The notes under the pieces were generated by a model, which was not told the DNA's origin, searched no databases, and worked only from the letters and a program-made list of their open reading frames with translations. 64,000 nt of DNA, from positions 1 to 64,000 of the forward strand of contig JADDMT010000054.1 of NCBI GenBank assembly GCA_021401465.1, written 5' to 3'. The DNA comes from Teratosphaeria epicoccoides (taxonomy: Eukaryota > Ascomycota > Dothideomycetes > Mycosphaerellales > Teratosphaeriaceae). The position numbers and the translations under genes are program-made. Shown here one piece after another: positions 1-10,343 of this stretch (position 1 is its first letter; the number at the start of each line of letters is the position of its first letter).

Positions 1-387
1 CCCCACCCCCCCCCCCCCCCCTTCACTCTCCTCACCTTGTCCCCGTCCATACCCACCTCCCCACCGTAAACATCCGCCCGAAACTGCACAAAACCCAGCG
101 AATCCCACGTCTCCATGACGGGGAGACCGAGTAACCTGCGCGTGCTTCTCTCCCGCAGACGGGCTTTCTGCCGACGCTCATAGTCGAGAGAATGTGCTGG
201 TGGTGCGCACTGCCTCGGGGTCGAGACCCTCCCGCCATCAGTTCAGCGGACTCTTGGCGATACAGAACGTGACTCTGGCTCTGAAACCGTTTGCTGTGGC
301 GAAAGATACCTTCTCCAGCACATGGCGATGTCTGTCTATGAACGCCGAGTATTCCGGCCTGGCCTTCATTGTGTCATTCGTGCTCAT
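1..387 (-). CDS. Hypothetical protein, 5' part, runs off the left edge
   Basis: I do not recognise the product. Two exons join in phase. Exon 1 (387-310) encodes 26 residues starting MSTNDTMKARPEYSAFIDRH and ends at donor GTATCT. Exon 2 (209-36) starts after GAGGCAG, encodes 58 residues and ends at donor GTGAGG; the next intron leaves the window through a run of C. Exon 2 is rich in Arg, then reads LLGLPVMETWDSLGFVQFRA, which looks like genuine protein rather than chance. The reading frame stays open upstream of this ATG back to about base 427, so the true start may lie in an earlier exon, perhaps within 478-924. Evidence is coding character and matching splice phases only. Confidence 0.45.
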
Positions 388-477
388 CTGATCGGCAAGC
401 ACTCTGTGATCCGAGCGAGGTCTGGATCATCACACGGAAGTTCCAAGACAGTGCAAGGGGCGGGTATGTGATTGCAG

Positions 478-924
478 TCAGCAGATCTGGTGGCTGAAGC
501 ATGTCTTCTCACTCGCCAGCCACTCCACCTCGATATGCTCCTCGACCATGAACGGCTGGCCCCACCGCCGTCGCCACGATTCCACACGCGCCGACCGTCC
601 ATCGCACCTCGCAATACCCCACCGCGATACATCCTGACCAACCGGGCAGCGCCGCCACGCGCACGGTGGACCACGCTGCACTCCGCCCCAGGACCGGCCC
701 TCCACGCCACATCCACCATTCTCACCACACCAAGCCCGTCGCTCAGCCCACCCGTGTCCGCGCCGCAGGCAAGCAGGCCGCCGATCAAAATCATAGTAGC
801 CCAAGGTGTCTCGGTCAGCAAGCTCAGAGAGGGGCGCTGTTTCACGATCCTTCAAGATCCGCCGGATGAACATCGAGGATTTCGTCTTGGCGCCGGAGAC
901 CCGAACATTTCGATTCTTTCGCAT
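478..924 (-). CDS. Possible hypothetical ORF or upstream exon
   Basis: An open frame of 148 codons starts with ATG at 924. Its first 47 residues (MRKNRNVRVSGAKTKSSMFI, then a charged stretch ending GYYDFD) and its last 40 (with EEHIEVEWLASEKTCF) look protein-like; the middle is Gly/Trp/Arg-rich as expected of GC-rich noncoding sequence. It may be one or two exons of the gene that continues at 387-1, but I could not find a junction with consistent phase. The opposite strand is also open here (472-1071), so coding status is uncertain. Confidence 0.25.
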   Translation of the reverse strand: MRKNRNVRVSGAKTKSSMFIRRILKDRETAPLSELADRDTLGYYDFDRRPACLRRGHGWAERRAWCGENGGCGVEGRSWGGVQRGPPCAWRRCPVGQDVSRWGIARCDGRSARVESWRRRWGQPFMVEEHIEVEWLASEKTCFSHQIC

Positions 925-1499
925 CCATGGACGGCAAGATTAAGGTACATCTCCTGCTATCGATTTGATGAACCGCCCGGAGTAAAATTAGACAGGAAAG
1001 GTCTGTTGTGCGGTGGAAATGCTTGGCGAAAAGTGCGGATTTTCAAACATGGGAGCAGAGCGGCAGAGTGACACAAGTGCGTGTGCTGGGACATGGAGAT
1101 CTGATTCGACATCTCGCGTATCATGTGTGTTGGCATCGTGGTGTGTCTTGTCTCTATGCTTTGCTTTGCCAATCCCGCCATCACCCGCAGGGTTGATGCT
1201 TCGTGCGTGCCAGCACGTGGACGCATGGCTGATACTCGTGTGTCTTACATCTCCACCCCATATGGGGGCCAAGAGGTCGATCGGAAACAGGGACAATGTT
1301 GATCGATATCAGGGACAGATGGCATTGTGATGCACGTCAGCAGCGGCGAAGGGTTGCCCAGGTGGTTACAGATATATATACCGGCAACGATGGCGAGAGA
1401 AGGGGCAGGCTCCTTCTGTTTTTTCCTTTCTTTTCAACGGCAGAGCCTTCCGAAGACTCGACCTGTCATTACTGTGTCTTGGCCGGTCCGTCAGCAACG

Positions 1500-3402
1500 A
1501 TGAGATTGTTCGTCGTTCTCGCGCTGGCCGCGGTGGCCGTCGCCGCCCCTGGAGCCCCAAGGGCGCACCCGACCAAGGTAATCAAGACCACAAACTTCCC
1601 TCCCTCGACGCCGAGGAACTTTCATGCTGACCATGCCAATCCAGAACGACAGATCTCGCCGCGGCGAGACCTACGAACCCGATGACACTGGCCTCCCCAA
1701 CCCCAACTCCAACCCGGCCGTGGAAACCAACACCAGCTCCACCACCACCCACGAGTTCAATCCTGACTCAACTGGCACTTCTACCACCCCTGGATATAAC
1801 CCTGCGTCAACCGGCACATCCCTCACAGAGACAAACAGAAGCAGTACCACCCCCGAATACAACCCCGAGTCGACGGCCACATACAGCAACCCCCTCATCA
1901 TTCTCACCGACAAAACCACCACTTTCTTCACCGGAAGCATCATGCTCGAGGGCAGCCCAATCAATATGCTGGCCATCAACGCCGCCGAGAGCTGCTTCTG
2001 GGTCAACAAGGACACGGCCGCCGTCGTTGGCAATCCGTCAACCGCCCCCACGCAACGCAGGAAGCAGAGGAAGCGGTGGTCGACCAAGACGAGGCGTAAC
2101 CCACCGGCGTACACGGAGAATGGCCATAAACCTGCGACGTCTGGTACGTCTGGGGGAAAGCATGGTACGCAGCCTAATTATATCAAACCGGAATCCACGG
2201 GCGTCTCTCTGGGCGAGCAAGTCAAGCCAAATCCGATGCCGACTGGCACATCCACCAAACCCGATAAAGACCAGAAGCCCGAAAAGCCTGACAAGCCCGA
2301 CAAGCCTGACAAGCCCGACAAGCCTGACAAGCCCGACAAGCCTGACAAGCCTGACAAGCCCGACAAGCCTGACAAGCCCGACAAGCCCGACAAGCCCCAG
2401 AAGCCCAAGTCGACTGGCACATCCACCAAACCCCACAAGGGCAAGACGTCTGGCACGTCTGGAGGTTCGGAGACTGAGTATATCAAACCGGATTCGACTG
2501 GCGTGTCTCTGGCCGAGCGGCCCAATCCGTATCCGGTTCCGACTGGCACATCCACCAAACCGGAAAAGCCCAAGAAGCCGAAAGGCACCAAGCCGAACAA
2601 GCCGGATTCGACGGCCATCTACCTCCCCGTGACAACGGGAACATCCACCACCCCCGAATACAATCCCGCAACCACTGGCACGTCCCTTACAGAAACGAAC
2701 AGCAGCCTCACCAACCCCGAATTCAACCCTGAATCCACCGGCACCGCCACCAAGCCCGATTACAACCCCGAGACGACCGGCACCTCCACCAAGCCCGAGT
2801 ACAACCCTGAAACGACCGGCACCGGCACGAAGGGCAAGCCCAGCAAGCCCGACAAACACGGCTCGGAAACCAAGCCCAGCAAGCCCAACAAACACGGCTC
2901 GGAAACCAAGCCCAGCAAGCCCAACAAACACGGCTCGGAAACCAAGCCCAGCAAGCCTAGCAAACACGGCTCGGAAACCAAACCCTCCAAGCCCGCCTCC
3001 ACCGGCGTCTCCTTCGCCGCCACCGAACCCGGGAAATCCACCACCGCCACGACCGTCTTCACCGTCTCTGCCAACAGCTCCGCGTGCGCGCTCGCCGTCT
3101 CCGTTCCCGGCGGGCAGAGCGTCTACGTCGACGAGAAGGGCGCGCTGCGCTTCACGCTCCCGGGGGTGCAGTGGGACGCGGCCCAGGGCACCGCGGAGGG
3201 GTTCTCGCTGGTGGACGGGGTGTTGCAGTTTGAGGGGCAGGATTTCCTGGCGGTGTCGGAGGGCGGCGGCGGCGGCGGGGATGGGGCGAAGGCGGTGCAT
3301 AAGATTTTTGCCGCGAGTCGGGGGGGAGCGGCGGGGGGGCAGAGCTTCAAGTTTATGGTTGCCGAGACGCAGGGGGCGGGGACTGTGTATTCGTATTCTT
3401 AA
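1500..3402 (+). CDS. Secreted Lys/Pro/Asp- and Ser/Thr-rich repeat protein (cell-wall type)
   Basis: Two exons, 1500-1577 and 1645-3402, give 611 residues. The 67-nt intron has donor GTAATC, a CTGAC branch site and acceptor CCAG, in phase 0. Exon 1 is a signal peptide (MRLFVVLALAAVAVAAPGAP). The mature protein begins near an RSRR site that could be cut by a Kex2-type protease. The body is low complexity: TGTS motifs with YNPE spacers, a Lys-Pro-Asp array encoded at about 2281-2396, and four copies of a GSETKPSKPNKH unit at about 2860-2990. A non-repetitive C-terminal domain (about the last 120 residues, with NSSACALAVSVPGGQSVYVD) resembles the terminal module of fungal wall proteins. No GPI-anchor signal is evident. 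Role at the cell surface is inferred from composition. Confidence 0.75.
2281..2396 (+). repeat. Tandem AAGCCTGACAAGCCCGAC-type array coding for Lys-Pro-Asp
   Basis: About 13 consecutive 9-nt units alternate AAGCCTGAC and AAGCCCGAC, each encoding Lys-Pro-Asp, within the secreted repeat protein. The near-perfect alternation of synonymous codons suggests recent expansion of an 18-nt unit. Copy number is likely variable between isolates. Confidence 0.9.
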
Positions 3403-3839
3403 GGGGAGGGGGTAGGTGATGTGTCGAGTGAGTGGTAGGGTGGATGAGATCAAAGCCTGGTTATTGATTAACAGGGGTTTTTTCTGAGCTTGGTGCGCTT
3501 CTTTTTTTTCCAGCTTGCATGTCGTGTTTTGATTGGTGGTGAGGACTCTGTGGATCGCTCGCATGGAGTGATGTGCCAGGGATTGGTGCTGTGCGTCAAA
3601 GGTGGTGTTTGGGACGTGTGGTACAGTTACGTGCTTCTGTCGCAATCATCATAGGTGCCGTGGCCGGTGTGTTGAGGGCAGCCGTCATGCGTCTAACACA
3701 CGAGACTTTTTGTGGAGGGACATAGGTATCATCTCGACCAGCTGCTGGCGACGCGATGCCAGAGGCACACAGGCAAGTCGATGATCCACGCAACCGCTGA
3801 GCAGAACTACTCCAGCACACATGCCTCCCACCCTACACC
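3403..3839. other. Intergenic, convergent gene ends
   Basis: The 3' flanks of the secreted repeat protein and the MFS transporter. Apart from a short T-rich tract near 3478-3510 I see no gene, repeat or RNA here. Confidence 0.6.
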
Positions 3840-5363
3840 TCACCCATTCGCCCGATGGCCATCACGTCTCGACTTCCCCCGCCCAAGCAGCATGGCCGGC
3901 ACCGCCGCCCCACAACTCACGACACCTTGAAATACCAATGCCCTCCTCATGCTCCCCTCCGGCTGCCCTGCATCGTTTTTCAACGCGGTCATGACGAGAA
4001 TGAAAGTCGCACCCAGCAATTGTCCCCCGCTCCAGCAAATCGTGCTCGTGATCTCCGGGCTGACGGGCCGCGTGACGACGACCAGGTATTCGATCGCGCA
4101 CGGCAGGAGGGAGAAGGAGGTCGCGCCGAGGAAGGCGCATATGATGTACGGACCGGCGACTGTGCGGGTCTGCGGCATGAAGATCAGGATTATGTAGCTC
4201 GCTGCGATGAGCGGGACGAGGAGTCTGATGGTGAGGAGGTATTGTTTCGTTTTGTCGACGAGAGGGGAGACGAGGGCGGAGGCGATGAGGCCGATGAGGA
4301 TCAGGAGGCCGCCGGCGATTCCGGCTTGGGTTTCGGAGAAGCCGTAGGGTTGGAGGATTTGGTTGAGGAGGGAGGAGGTGGCGTTGAAGAAGGCGACGTA
4401 GATGGAGAAGGGGAGGAGGAGGAGCCAGAAGGAGGGATTCTTTGGCAGGGTTTGGAGAGCGGCGAGGAGGTTGAGGGGGGGTTCAGCGGCTACGGCGCTG
4501 GGTGGTGTGGGTGGGGAGTGGGGGAGGAAGGGGACATAGGCCGTTGTGAGGGTGCTGAGGATGGCGGTGTTGAGGACGAGCTCTGGGATCCCCGATGTGT
4601 TTCCTGAGTCAGTCCCTGGTGCCCAGAGGGGGCCTATGAGTTGGCCGAGCGCTGCGCCGAGGGGGTTCGCGAGGGTGGTGACTGCGATCGCGCTGACGCG
4701 TCCTGCGTCTGAAAACCAGAGATTCGCATACCTGGCTGGCGCGGCGAGGACGAAGGGTTGGGAGAATCCGATCAGGATCTGTCCGAAGACCACGACGCCG
4801 AAGTTCCCGTGGTCGCCGGATTTGGTGCCGGCGTAGCGGATCCAGTTTCCTGCCAGCACGAGACAGCTAGAAATCAGGATGGATGGTTTGGGGCCGCCTT
4901 TGTTCAGAGTCCAGATGACGAAGGGGGTCATGGGGACGAAGGCGAAGAGGAAGCTGGTGGAGAGCCAATTGATTGCGGCTTCGGAGACTTGGAAGTAGGA
5001 GGCGGAGGTGGTGGAGACGGCGGCGAAGGTCAGCCAGTCCCAGGAGACGACGATGTTGAGGAGGATGAGTTGGGCAAGGCCGAGGTAGCGGCGTTTGTAG
5101 AGTCTGTAGGTTGGTGGCGGTGGGTGGATGGGGTCCGTGTATTCGGGTTCGCCGTGGGTGATGCCATTGTGGAGATGAGATGTCGAGGGTGCTGGTTCGC
5201 TGCTGGAGCTTGTGGACATGCGTTCGAGGAGGTGATGAGCGCTTTTACCTTTGTCACCTTGTGGACCGGTGGTCATGGTATGTTGCACAGCTTCGGGGGG
5301 CTTCAGGTGCTGCATCTCGTCGGCTTGTTGCGCTTCTTCCGAAGGCGAGAAGTCGACCCTCAT
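3840..5363 (-). CDS. MFS transporter of the SLC49 (FLVCR/DIRC2-like) type
   Basis: Single exon of 507 residues. The start is the ATG at 5363 (MRVDFSPSEE); the frame stays open a little further upstream without an ATG. The first 80 residues are a polar Ser/Pro-rich cytosolic tail. From LYKRRYLGLAQLILLN onward about twelve hydrophobic segments follow, split by a Pro-rich loop at about residues 285-300 into two six-helix halves. The segment PARYANLWFSDAGRVSAIAV, followed by NPLGAALGQLIGP, matches the central signature of the FLVCR/SLC49 group rather than sugar or drug:H+ antiporters. Animal members move heme, choline or pyridoxine; the fungal substrate is unknown. It is an integral membrane protein. 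Neighbours give no functional hint. Confidence 0.8.
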   Translation of the reverse strand: MRVDFSPSEEAQQADEMQHLKPPEAVQHTMTTGPQGDKGKSAHHLLERMSTSSSSEPAPSTSHLHNGITHGEPEYTDPIHPPPPTYRLYKRRYLGLAQLILLNIVVSWDWLTFAAVSTTSASYFQVSEAAINWLSTSFLFAFVPMTPFVIWTLNKGGPKPSILISSCLVLAGNWIRYAGTKSGDHGNFGVVVFGQILIGFSQPFVLAAPARYANLWFSDAGRVSAIAVTTLANPLGAALGQLIGPLWAPGTDSGNTSGIPELVLNTAILSTLTTAYVPFLPHSPPTPPSAVAAEPPLNLLAALQTLPKNPSFWLLLLPFSIYVAFFNATSSLLNQILQPYGFSETQAGIAGGLLILIGLIASALVSPLVDKTKQYLLTIRLLVPLIAASYIILIFMPQTRTVAGPYIICAFLGATSFSLLPCAIEYLVVVTRPVSPEITSTICWSGGQLLGATFILVMTALKNDAGQPEGSMRRALVFQGVVSCGAAVPAMLLGRGKSRRDGHRANG

Positions 5364-5439
5364 CGCAGGCACGCGCTCCCAGAGTCGTAGCGAGCAGCGC
5401 TATTATTCTGCACGCATTCGCACGGTGACCGTCAAGGTG

Positions 5440-6129
5440 TCAGGATTGATTGATTGGTTGGTTGATTGGTTGATTGGTTGATTGGTTGATTGGCTGATTG
5501 GTTGATTGGTTGATTGGTTGATTGGTTGATTGGTTGATTGATTGATTGGTTGGTTGATTGGTTGGTTGATTGGTTGGTTGATTGGTTGGTTGATTGGTTG
5601 GTTGGTTGATTGGTTGGTTGATTGGTTGGTTGATTGGTTGATTGGTTGATTGGTTGATTGGTTGATTGGTTGATTGGTTGATTGGTTGGTTGATTGGTTG
5701 GTTGATTGGTTCGTTGATTGGTTCGTTGATTGGTTGAAAGGTTGATTGGTTGAAAGGTTGATTGGTTGAAAGGTTGATTGGTTGATTGGTTGATTGGTTG
5801 ATTGATCTCAGGGTCCGGTTGATGACAGCATCAGGGGCTATAACCCCACATTCCCTGGCAACCTGTGTGAATGGCTTGTCTCGATCGGCCGGATCCATTA
5901 AACATGCGTCAACTAGTCGCTCGGCGACGTCGGTTGGAAGGACCCTTGGTGGGTTACCCCTGCGTGGCGGCTTGACGCCCTGACGGATGATGCGGCGGAC
6001 CGTCGGCTCAGGGATCTTCGTGCAGCGCTCTATCTCCCTTTTGGAATAGCCCATCTCGAACAGACTAATGACATGGGAGCGCTGCGCCTCAGTAGTGTGG
6101 CTGTTAGGCACTTTTGGTGGGTGCATCAT
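5440..6129 (-). pseudogene. Transposase N-terminal HTH relic fused in frame to minisatellite
   Basis: From the ATG at 6129 (MMHPPKVPNSHTTEAQ) about 105 residues form a homeodomain-like helix-turn-helix region: GYSKREIERCTKIPEPTVRR, then a second basic segment KPPRRGNPPRVLPTDVAERL. This resembles the paired DNA-binding module of Tc1/mariner-like transposases. No DDE catalytic domain follows: after INRTLRS the frame enters the 8-bp minisatellite and reads about 120 residues of Asn-Gln-Pro-Ile / Asn-Gln-Ser-Thr before a stop at 5440. I read it as a truncated DNA transposon whose 3' part was lost or replaced by the repeat. I saw no clear terminal inverted repeats. Expression of the fusion is possible but unsupported. 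Confidence 0.6.
5444..5806. repeat. GATTGGTT minisatellite, about 360 bp
   Basis: An almost uninterrupted array built from GATT and GGTT tetramers, mainly the 8-mer GATTGGTT, with variants GATTGGTTGGTT, GGTTCGTT and GGTTGAAA near 5709-5770. Twenty-four nt (three units) form one 8-residue period in the minus-strand frame, so the array is open in that frame. The strand carries strong G/T versus A/C asymmetry. Confidence 0.95.
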
Positions 6130-6645
6130 GAAAGATAGGCTGATTTCAGTCAGATATTGATGAAAATTGATGGCGGTTTGATGGAGCAGTAAAAATAGGG
6201 AAGAAGGTGCGGCTCGGCGGCTGCGGCTCGCTTTATGCACTTCGGCTGAGCCCTGCTGCAGTGACGTCGTGATTGCAGAACCTCATAGATTGTAGCAGAC
6301 GTCTATGACGCAACTAAACCCTCCGATCTGCTTTACCGGCCCGATCTGGCGTGAGCCGCCCGCTAACTGCCGCGCACGGACCAGAGTCATCTCGGGTAGC
6401 ACCACTGTACATGCGTGCATATGCGTCATATCTGGTCGGCGGCGGGAGTAACCGCGCACTAGCATGTGATCCTACCTACTTTGGCGGCCAGCAATCCGGG
6501 TGAGAGATGAGTGGATGGAGGCAACACATCTAGAAGCCTCCACAGACAGCACCGCCACCTCTCGACCTTCCGCTACCGCTCTCCACACCCACCTAACCAA
6601 TCCTGTGCAATCGTCTAAGTTGCGCCTTCTACACCCCCACCACCC
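6130..6645. other. Intergenic, hul5 upstream region
   Basis: Contains the 5' flank of the transposase relic and the promoter and leader of hul5. I see no gene. Confidence 0.5.
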
Positions 6646-9600
6646 ATGTCGTCCTTCCAGACCTTCACCGGCTCCGGCAAGCGACCTCGCAACGTCAACC
6701 TTTCCGGTCGCCCAACAAACCCCTTCGCCGCCTCAGGACCCGGCGCAAGCGGTCCGAAGTCGGCCGTCGCACACGCACAGCACGATCGACTCCAGCGAGA
6801 GCAACAGCGACATCGCCTCCAGGCCTCGTCACGGATCCAGCGAGTCTACCGCGGGCACAGCGCTCGCCGGAAGACATTTGCGGGGTGGCGGCAGATCTGG
6901 GATGATGTCGAGGCGCAGAGTCGGGGCACGGGCGTGTATGAGGACGAAGAGCAGAGCCTGAGGCAACTGCGGCGCTTGTTGTTGTTCTATCGGCCCGAGG
7001 AGGATGTCGGGAGGTTGACGTGGTATGGCATGAGGCAGATGGCGACGGAGAGTGAGCGGAAGACGGGGACGGTGCGGAACGACGGCACGTGGCCGACCGC
7101 GTATGGGCAGCTGTGCAAGGCGTGTTCCGCGACTCTGAAGGCGAGGCAGCAGGCCGACCTCGACGCCGATCAGCAGTTGTTGACCATCCTGGGCTTTGCC
7201 GCGAGGCGGTCCCGCTTTGATCAGCCGGACGATGCCGTGGACTATTACGAGACATTGACGCATCTGCGACATGTCTCACCAGATCCACTGCAAAATGCTT
7301 TGTTGGCGCCATTACACACGGGCGCGGAAGAGGCGTATGTGGGGCTGGCTGCGCTGCTGGCCCGGCCGCTGGACCCGGACACGATCAAGCTCCTGCGGAC
7401 TTCGATCATCGCGACATCTCTGTGTCAGGCACTGGATCGCCTGCCACAGAGCAACACCGCCACGACGCGATCACGCCTGTGGCTGCTGGGCAACTTCATC
7501 TGCTTGGCTGCACGGTCGGATGCCACCGTATCCACCAAGACCATCTCTCGGTTGCTTGCCTCTCTTGCAGATGATGTCGACTTTGATAGTCCTCCGGTCG
7601 ACATGGACAACGTCGCCTTTGACCGGGACGTGCTCGCCAAAGTGGCGACTGGTCTACCGCTGAATACGTACCTCCACGATCACGTGGCGTCACTCGTCAA
7701 CCAGGAGACGATACGGAATTTGCTGGCACGCGAGTCAACAACGTCAAGTGCGATTGATGCGCAGATGCTTGCCGGCTACGCTCTGACATTGCTGCGATGC
7801 TTCCCCAGACGCGCCGACGACATACGAATGTGGCTGTATCTGGGTCCGACCAGAGCACGGCAGAGCGATGTGCCGGCGACACAATACTTCTGGAATGCGG
7901 CGAAATCGCGTAATCGAACGTTCGACGCCATACTGCAGGACTCGCGCAAAGTACTATCCTTGATCAAAACATCTTCAGCAGACTCCAAGGAGGACTGGAC
8001 AGTCATACTGGTATTTCTAGAGTTGTACACTTTTCTTCTCAAGATCATGGACGACGAAGAGTTTATGGGCAATGCACACAGTGGCCGGAACAGTGCCATC
8101 CTCATCGGAGATGTCGCCGAGCTCGTGACCTTTCTCAAGAATCTCGGCTTCACATTGTACTTTAATGGTTCAGAGCTCAATGAGGCGGGTGATGCATCTG
8201 CCAGGGATGCCAATACATCAAATCTCAGCAGACATTTTGGCAATGGAGCAGTGTATCAGCCGCCTCGGAGCACCGCCGACAGCAAACCACTTACACTCGC
8301 GGGACTACCTGGGCTCACTATCGACTACTTGAAAGGACTGGCGACTGGTCTGCTCCGATCGATATACGAACGCGACTCGAGACGTTCCTTCCTCCCCAGA
8401 GATCACTGGCTGATGACGGACCGCTTCGACATGACCGCCTTCATTCCTGGCGTCGTGGCCGAAGAGGAGTCGCGGCACGTCGTTCAGGAACAGGATGACG
8501 AAGACAAAGACATCGAGTCTGATGACGACGAGCTTGAACTCATCAGCATACGCAGTGCTCGTACGGCTCTGGGCCGGGTAGCTGTTCTTCGCTCCCAAGA
8601 AGCGCGTGAGAGAGCACAGCGGAAGGCTTCCCGCAAACGCTACCTCGAGTCGGTGGCTCCAAGGCTGGAGATATTGCAGAATATGCCCTTCCTCATTCCA
8701 TTTACCACTCGCGTAGAGATCTTTCGGCAGTTCGTGCACCTCGATCAGCAGAAACGCCGCAATGGTGCCGTTGACCCGGATTTGTGGAGGCAGAACATGA
8801 TGTTCCAGCCTCCCGCCAATGGCATGTCGCCTCAGCATATGCTGGCAAGGCACCACGCCAAGATCAAGCGGAAGAATGAGTTTCACGATGCGTTTGACCA
8901 GTTCTACGACCTCGGAGCAGACCTGAAGGAGCCGATCCAAATCACCTTCGTGGACGAATTCGACATCCCGGAAGCAGGTATCGATGGCGGCGGTGTAACG
9001 AAAGAGTTTCTCACCTCCATCATCTCACAAGCCTTCGATCCCAGTAACGAGAATATCGAGCACGCCTACTTCGTCGAGAACGAAAAGCACCTCTTGCATC
9101 CCAATCCCACCGCTTTAGAAGACATGAAAGCTCGCTACCAGTCCATGGGCTTGGGTATGCGTGACTCGGGCATGCGAGCCGCAATTAAAGACCTTCTCGC
9201 GCAATACGAGTTTCTCGGCCGCATTATCGGAAAGTGTCTCTACGAAGGCATCCTGGTCGATGTCAGCTTCGCCGGCTTCTTCCTCAAGAAGTGGGCCCTG
9301 ACTGGTGGCTGTAACGCGGCGACAAATGAAACGGGCTACAGAGCCAACATCAACGACCTCCGCGAACTTGACGAGGGACTCCACCGCGGTCTGCTGGCCC
9401 TCAAAAACGCGCCCGCAGAACAAGTCGAAGAATTCGCCCTCACTTTCACCGTTGATGACGTCGTGGGTCCCGAAGGCGACCAGAAGGTCGTCGAGCGCGA
9501 ACTCATCCCCAATGGCGCCAACACGCCTGTGACAGCAGAGAACCGCTTGATCTATATCAATCGCATCTCCTGGTACCGACTCCAGGGCCAGAGTGCGCAA

Positions 9601-10065
9601 CAGACCAACCACTTCCTCAAAGGTCTTGGCTCCATCATCCAACCCTCCTGGCTCTCCATGTTCAACCAACTCGAACTCCAAACCCTGATCGGCGGCGCCG
9701 CAGCAGAAATCGACATCGCGGATCTCCGGCGCAACACGCTCTACGGTGGCGTCTACGTCGTCGGGGACGACGGCCAAGAGCACCCCTCCATCCAACTCTT
9801 CTGGAAAATCATGAGCGAACTGCCCGACGAGGATCGCAGAAAAGTGCTGAAATTCGTGACCTCCACCCCGCGGGGTCCGTTGCTGGGGTTTGGGATGTTG
9901 AACCCCAGGTTCTCGATTCGAGATAGTGGGAGCGATGAGAGTCGTTACCCGACCACGAGTACGTGTGTGAATTTGTTGAAATTGCCGATGTATAGGAGTG
10001 AGAGGAATTTGAGGGAGAAGTTATTGGCGGCTGTGAATAGCGGGGCGGGGTTTGATTTGTCGTAG
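6646..10065 (+). CDS. hul5: HECT-type E3 ubiquitin ligase Hul5 (UBE3C family)
   Basis: Single exon, 1139 residues. Hul5/UBE3C transfers ubiquitin from E2 to substrates and extends chains on proteasome-bound and misfolded proteins. The N-terminus (MSSFQTFTGSGKRPRNVNLS) and an IQ-like motif at about residues 58-80 (ASSRIQRVYRGHSARR) are typical of this family. A long helical middle follows. The HECT domain occupies about residues 760-1139: ITFVDEFDIPEAGIDGGGVTKE, the N-lobe motif FLGRIIGKCLYEGILVDVSF, and the C-lobe ending PTTSTCVNLLKLP, in which Cys1107 is the thioester cysteine. Length agrees with fungal Hul5 (yeast 910; filamentous fungi longer). The start is the first ATG, in a typical C-rich fungal leader. 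It is convergent with the protease gene downstream. Confidence 0.93.
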   Translation: MSSFQTFTGSGKRPRNVNLSGRPTNPFAASGPGASGPKSAVAHAQHDRLQREQQRHRLQASSRIQRVYRGHSARRKTFAGWRQIWDDVEAQSRGTGVYEDEEQSLRQLRRLLLFYRPEEDVGRLTWYGMRQMATESERKTGTVRNDGTWPTAYGQLCKACSATLKARQQADLDADQQLLTILGFAARRSRFDQPDDAVDYYETLTHLRHVSPDPLQNALLAPLHTGAEEAYVGLAALLARPLDPDTIKLLRTSIIATSLCQALDRLPQSNTATTRSRLWLLGNFICLAARSDATVSTKTISRLLASLADDVDFDSPPVDMDNVAFDRDVLAKVATGLPLNTYLHDHVASLVNQETIRNLLARESTTSSAIDAQMLAGYALTLLRCFPRRADDIRMWLYLGPTRARQSDVPATQYFWNAAKSRNRTFDAILQDSRKVLSLIKTSSADSKEDWTVILVFLELYTFLLKIMDDEEFMGNAHSGRNSAILIGDVAELVTFLKNLGFTLYFNGSELNEAGDASARDANTSNLSRHFGNGAVYQPPRSTADSKPLTLAGLPGLTIDYLKGLATGLLRSIYERDSRRSFLPRDHWLMTDRFDMTAFIPGVVAEEESRHVVQEQDDEDKDIESDDDELELISIRSARTALGRVAVLRSQEARERAQRKASRKRYLESVAPRLEILQNMPFLIPFTTRVEIFRQFVHLDQQKRRNGAVDPDLWRQNMMFQPPANGMSPQHMLARHHAKIKRKNEFHDAFDQFYDLGADLKEPIQITFVDEFDIPEAGIDGGGVTKEFLTSIISQAFDPSNENIEHAYFVENEKHLLHPNPTALEDMKARYQSMGLGMRDSGMRAAIKDLLAQYEFLGRIIGKCLYEGILVDVSFAGFFLKKWALTGGCNAATNETGYRANINDLRELDEGLHRGLLALKNAPAEQVEEFALTFTVDDVVGPEGDQKVVERELIPNGANTPVTAENRLIYINRISWYRLQGQSAQQTNHFLKGLGSIIQPSWLSMFNQLELQTLIGGAAAEIDIADLRRNTLYGGVYVVGDDGQEHPSIQLFWKIMSELPDEDRRKVLKFVTSTPRGPLLGFGMLNPRFSIRDSGSDESRYPTTSTCVNLLKLPMYRSERNLREKLLAAVNSGAGFDLS

Positions 10066-10343
10066 GAGGGAGGGGAGATGGGGGTTGGGAGGATGGTGTG
10101 TATATGCTTACTCGGTTCATATGCTTACAGATGATGCATGTCCTTGGCTGGCGAGCGTATACGAATGATGAAGATACTGTGCGATGGACATTTCCTTTTT
10201 TTTTGACGCATGTGGTGTATGTGATGGTGAGGGCACCTTGCTCCGGCACAATCAGTCTTGACTACAGCCGTGGAAAGGAGTCCTTCCCCCCCGAACCTCA
10301 AACGCCGCCCCCCCCTCGCCCTCCCGGCGCATCCCCATCCTCC

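Noticed and set aside
472..1071. 199-codon plus-strand ORF
   Set aside because: Pro/Arg/His-rich with no motif; GC-rich sequence here is open in several frames on both strands.
2038..3645. 535-codon minus-strand ORF
   Set aside because: It is the mirror of the repetitive secreted-protein gene, whose signal peptide, intron and codon pattern are clear.
5444..5806. CRISPR-like array
   Set aside because: Units are 8 bp and contiguous without unique spacers, and the sequence is eukaryotic; this is a minisatellite.
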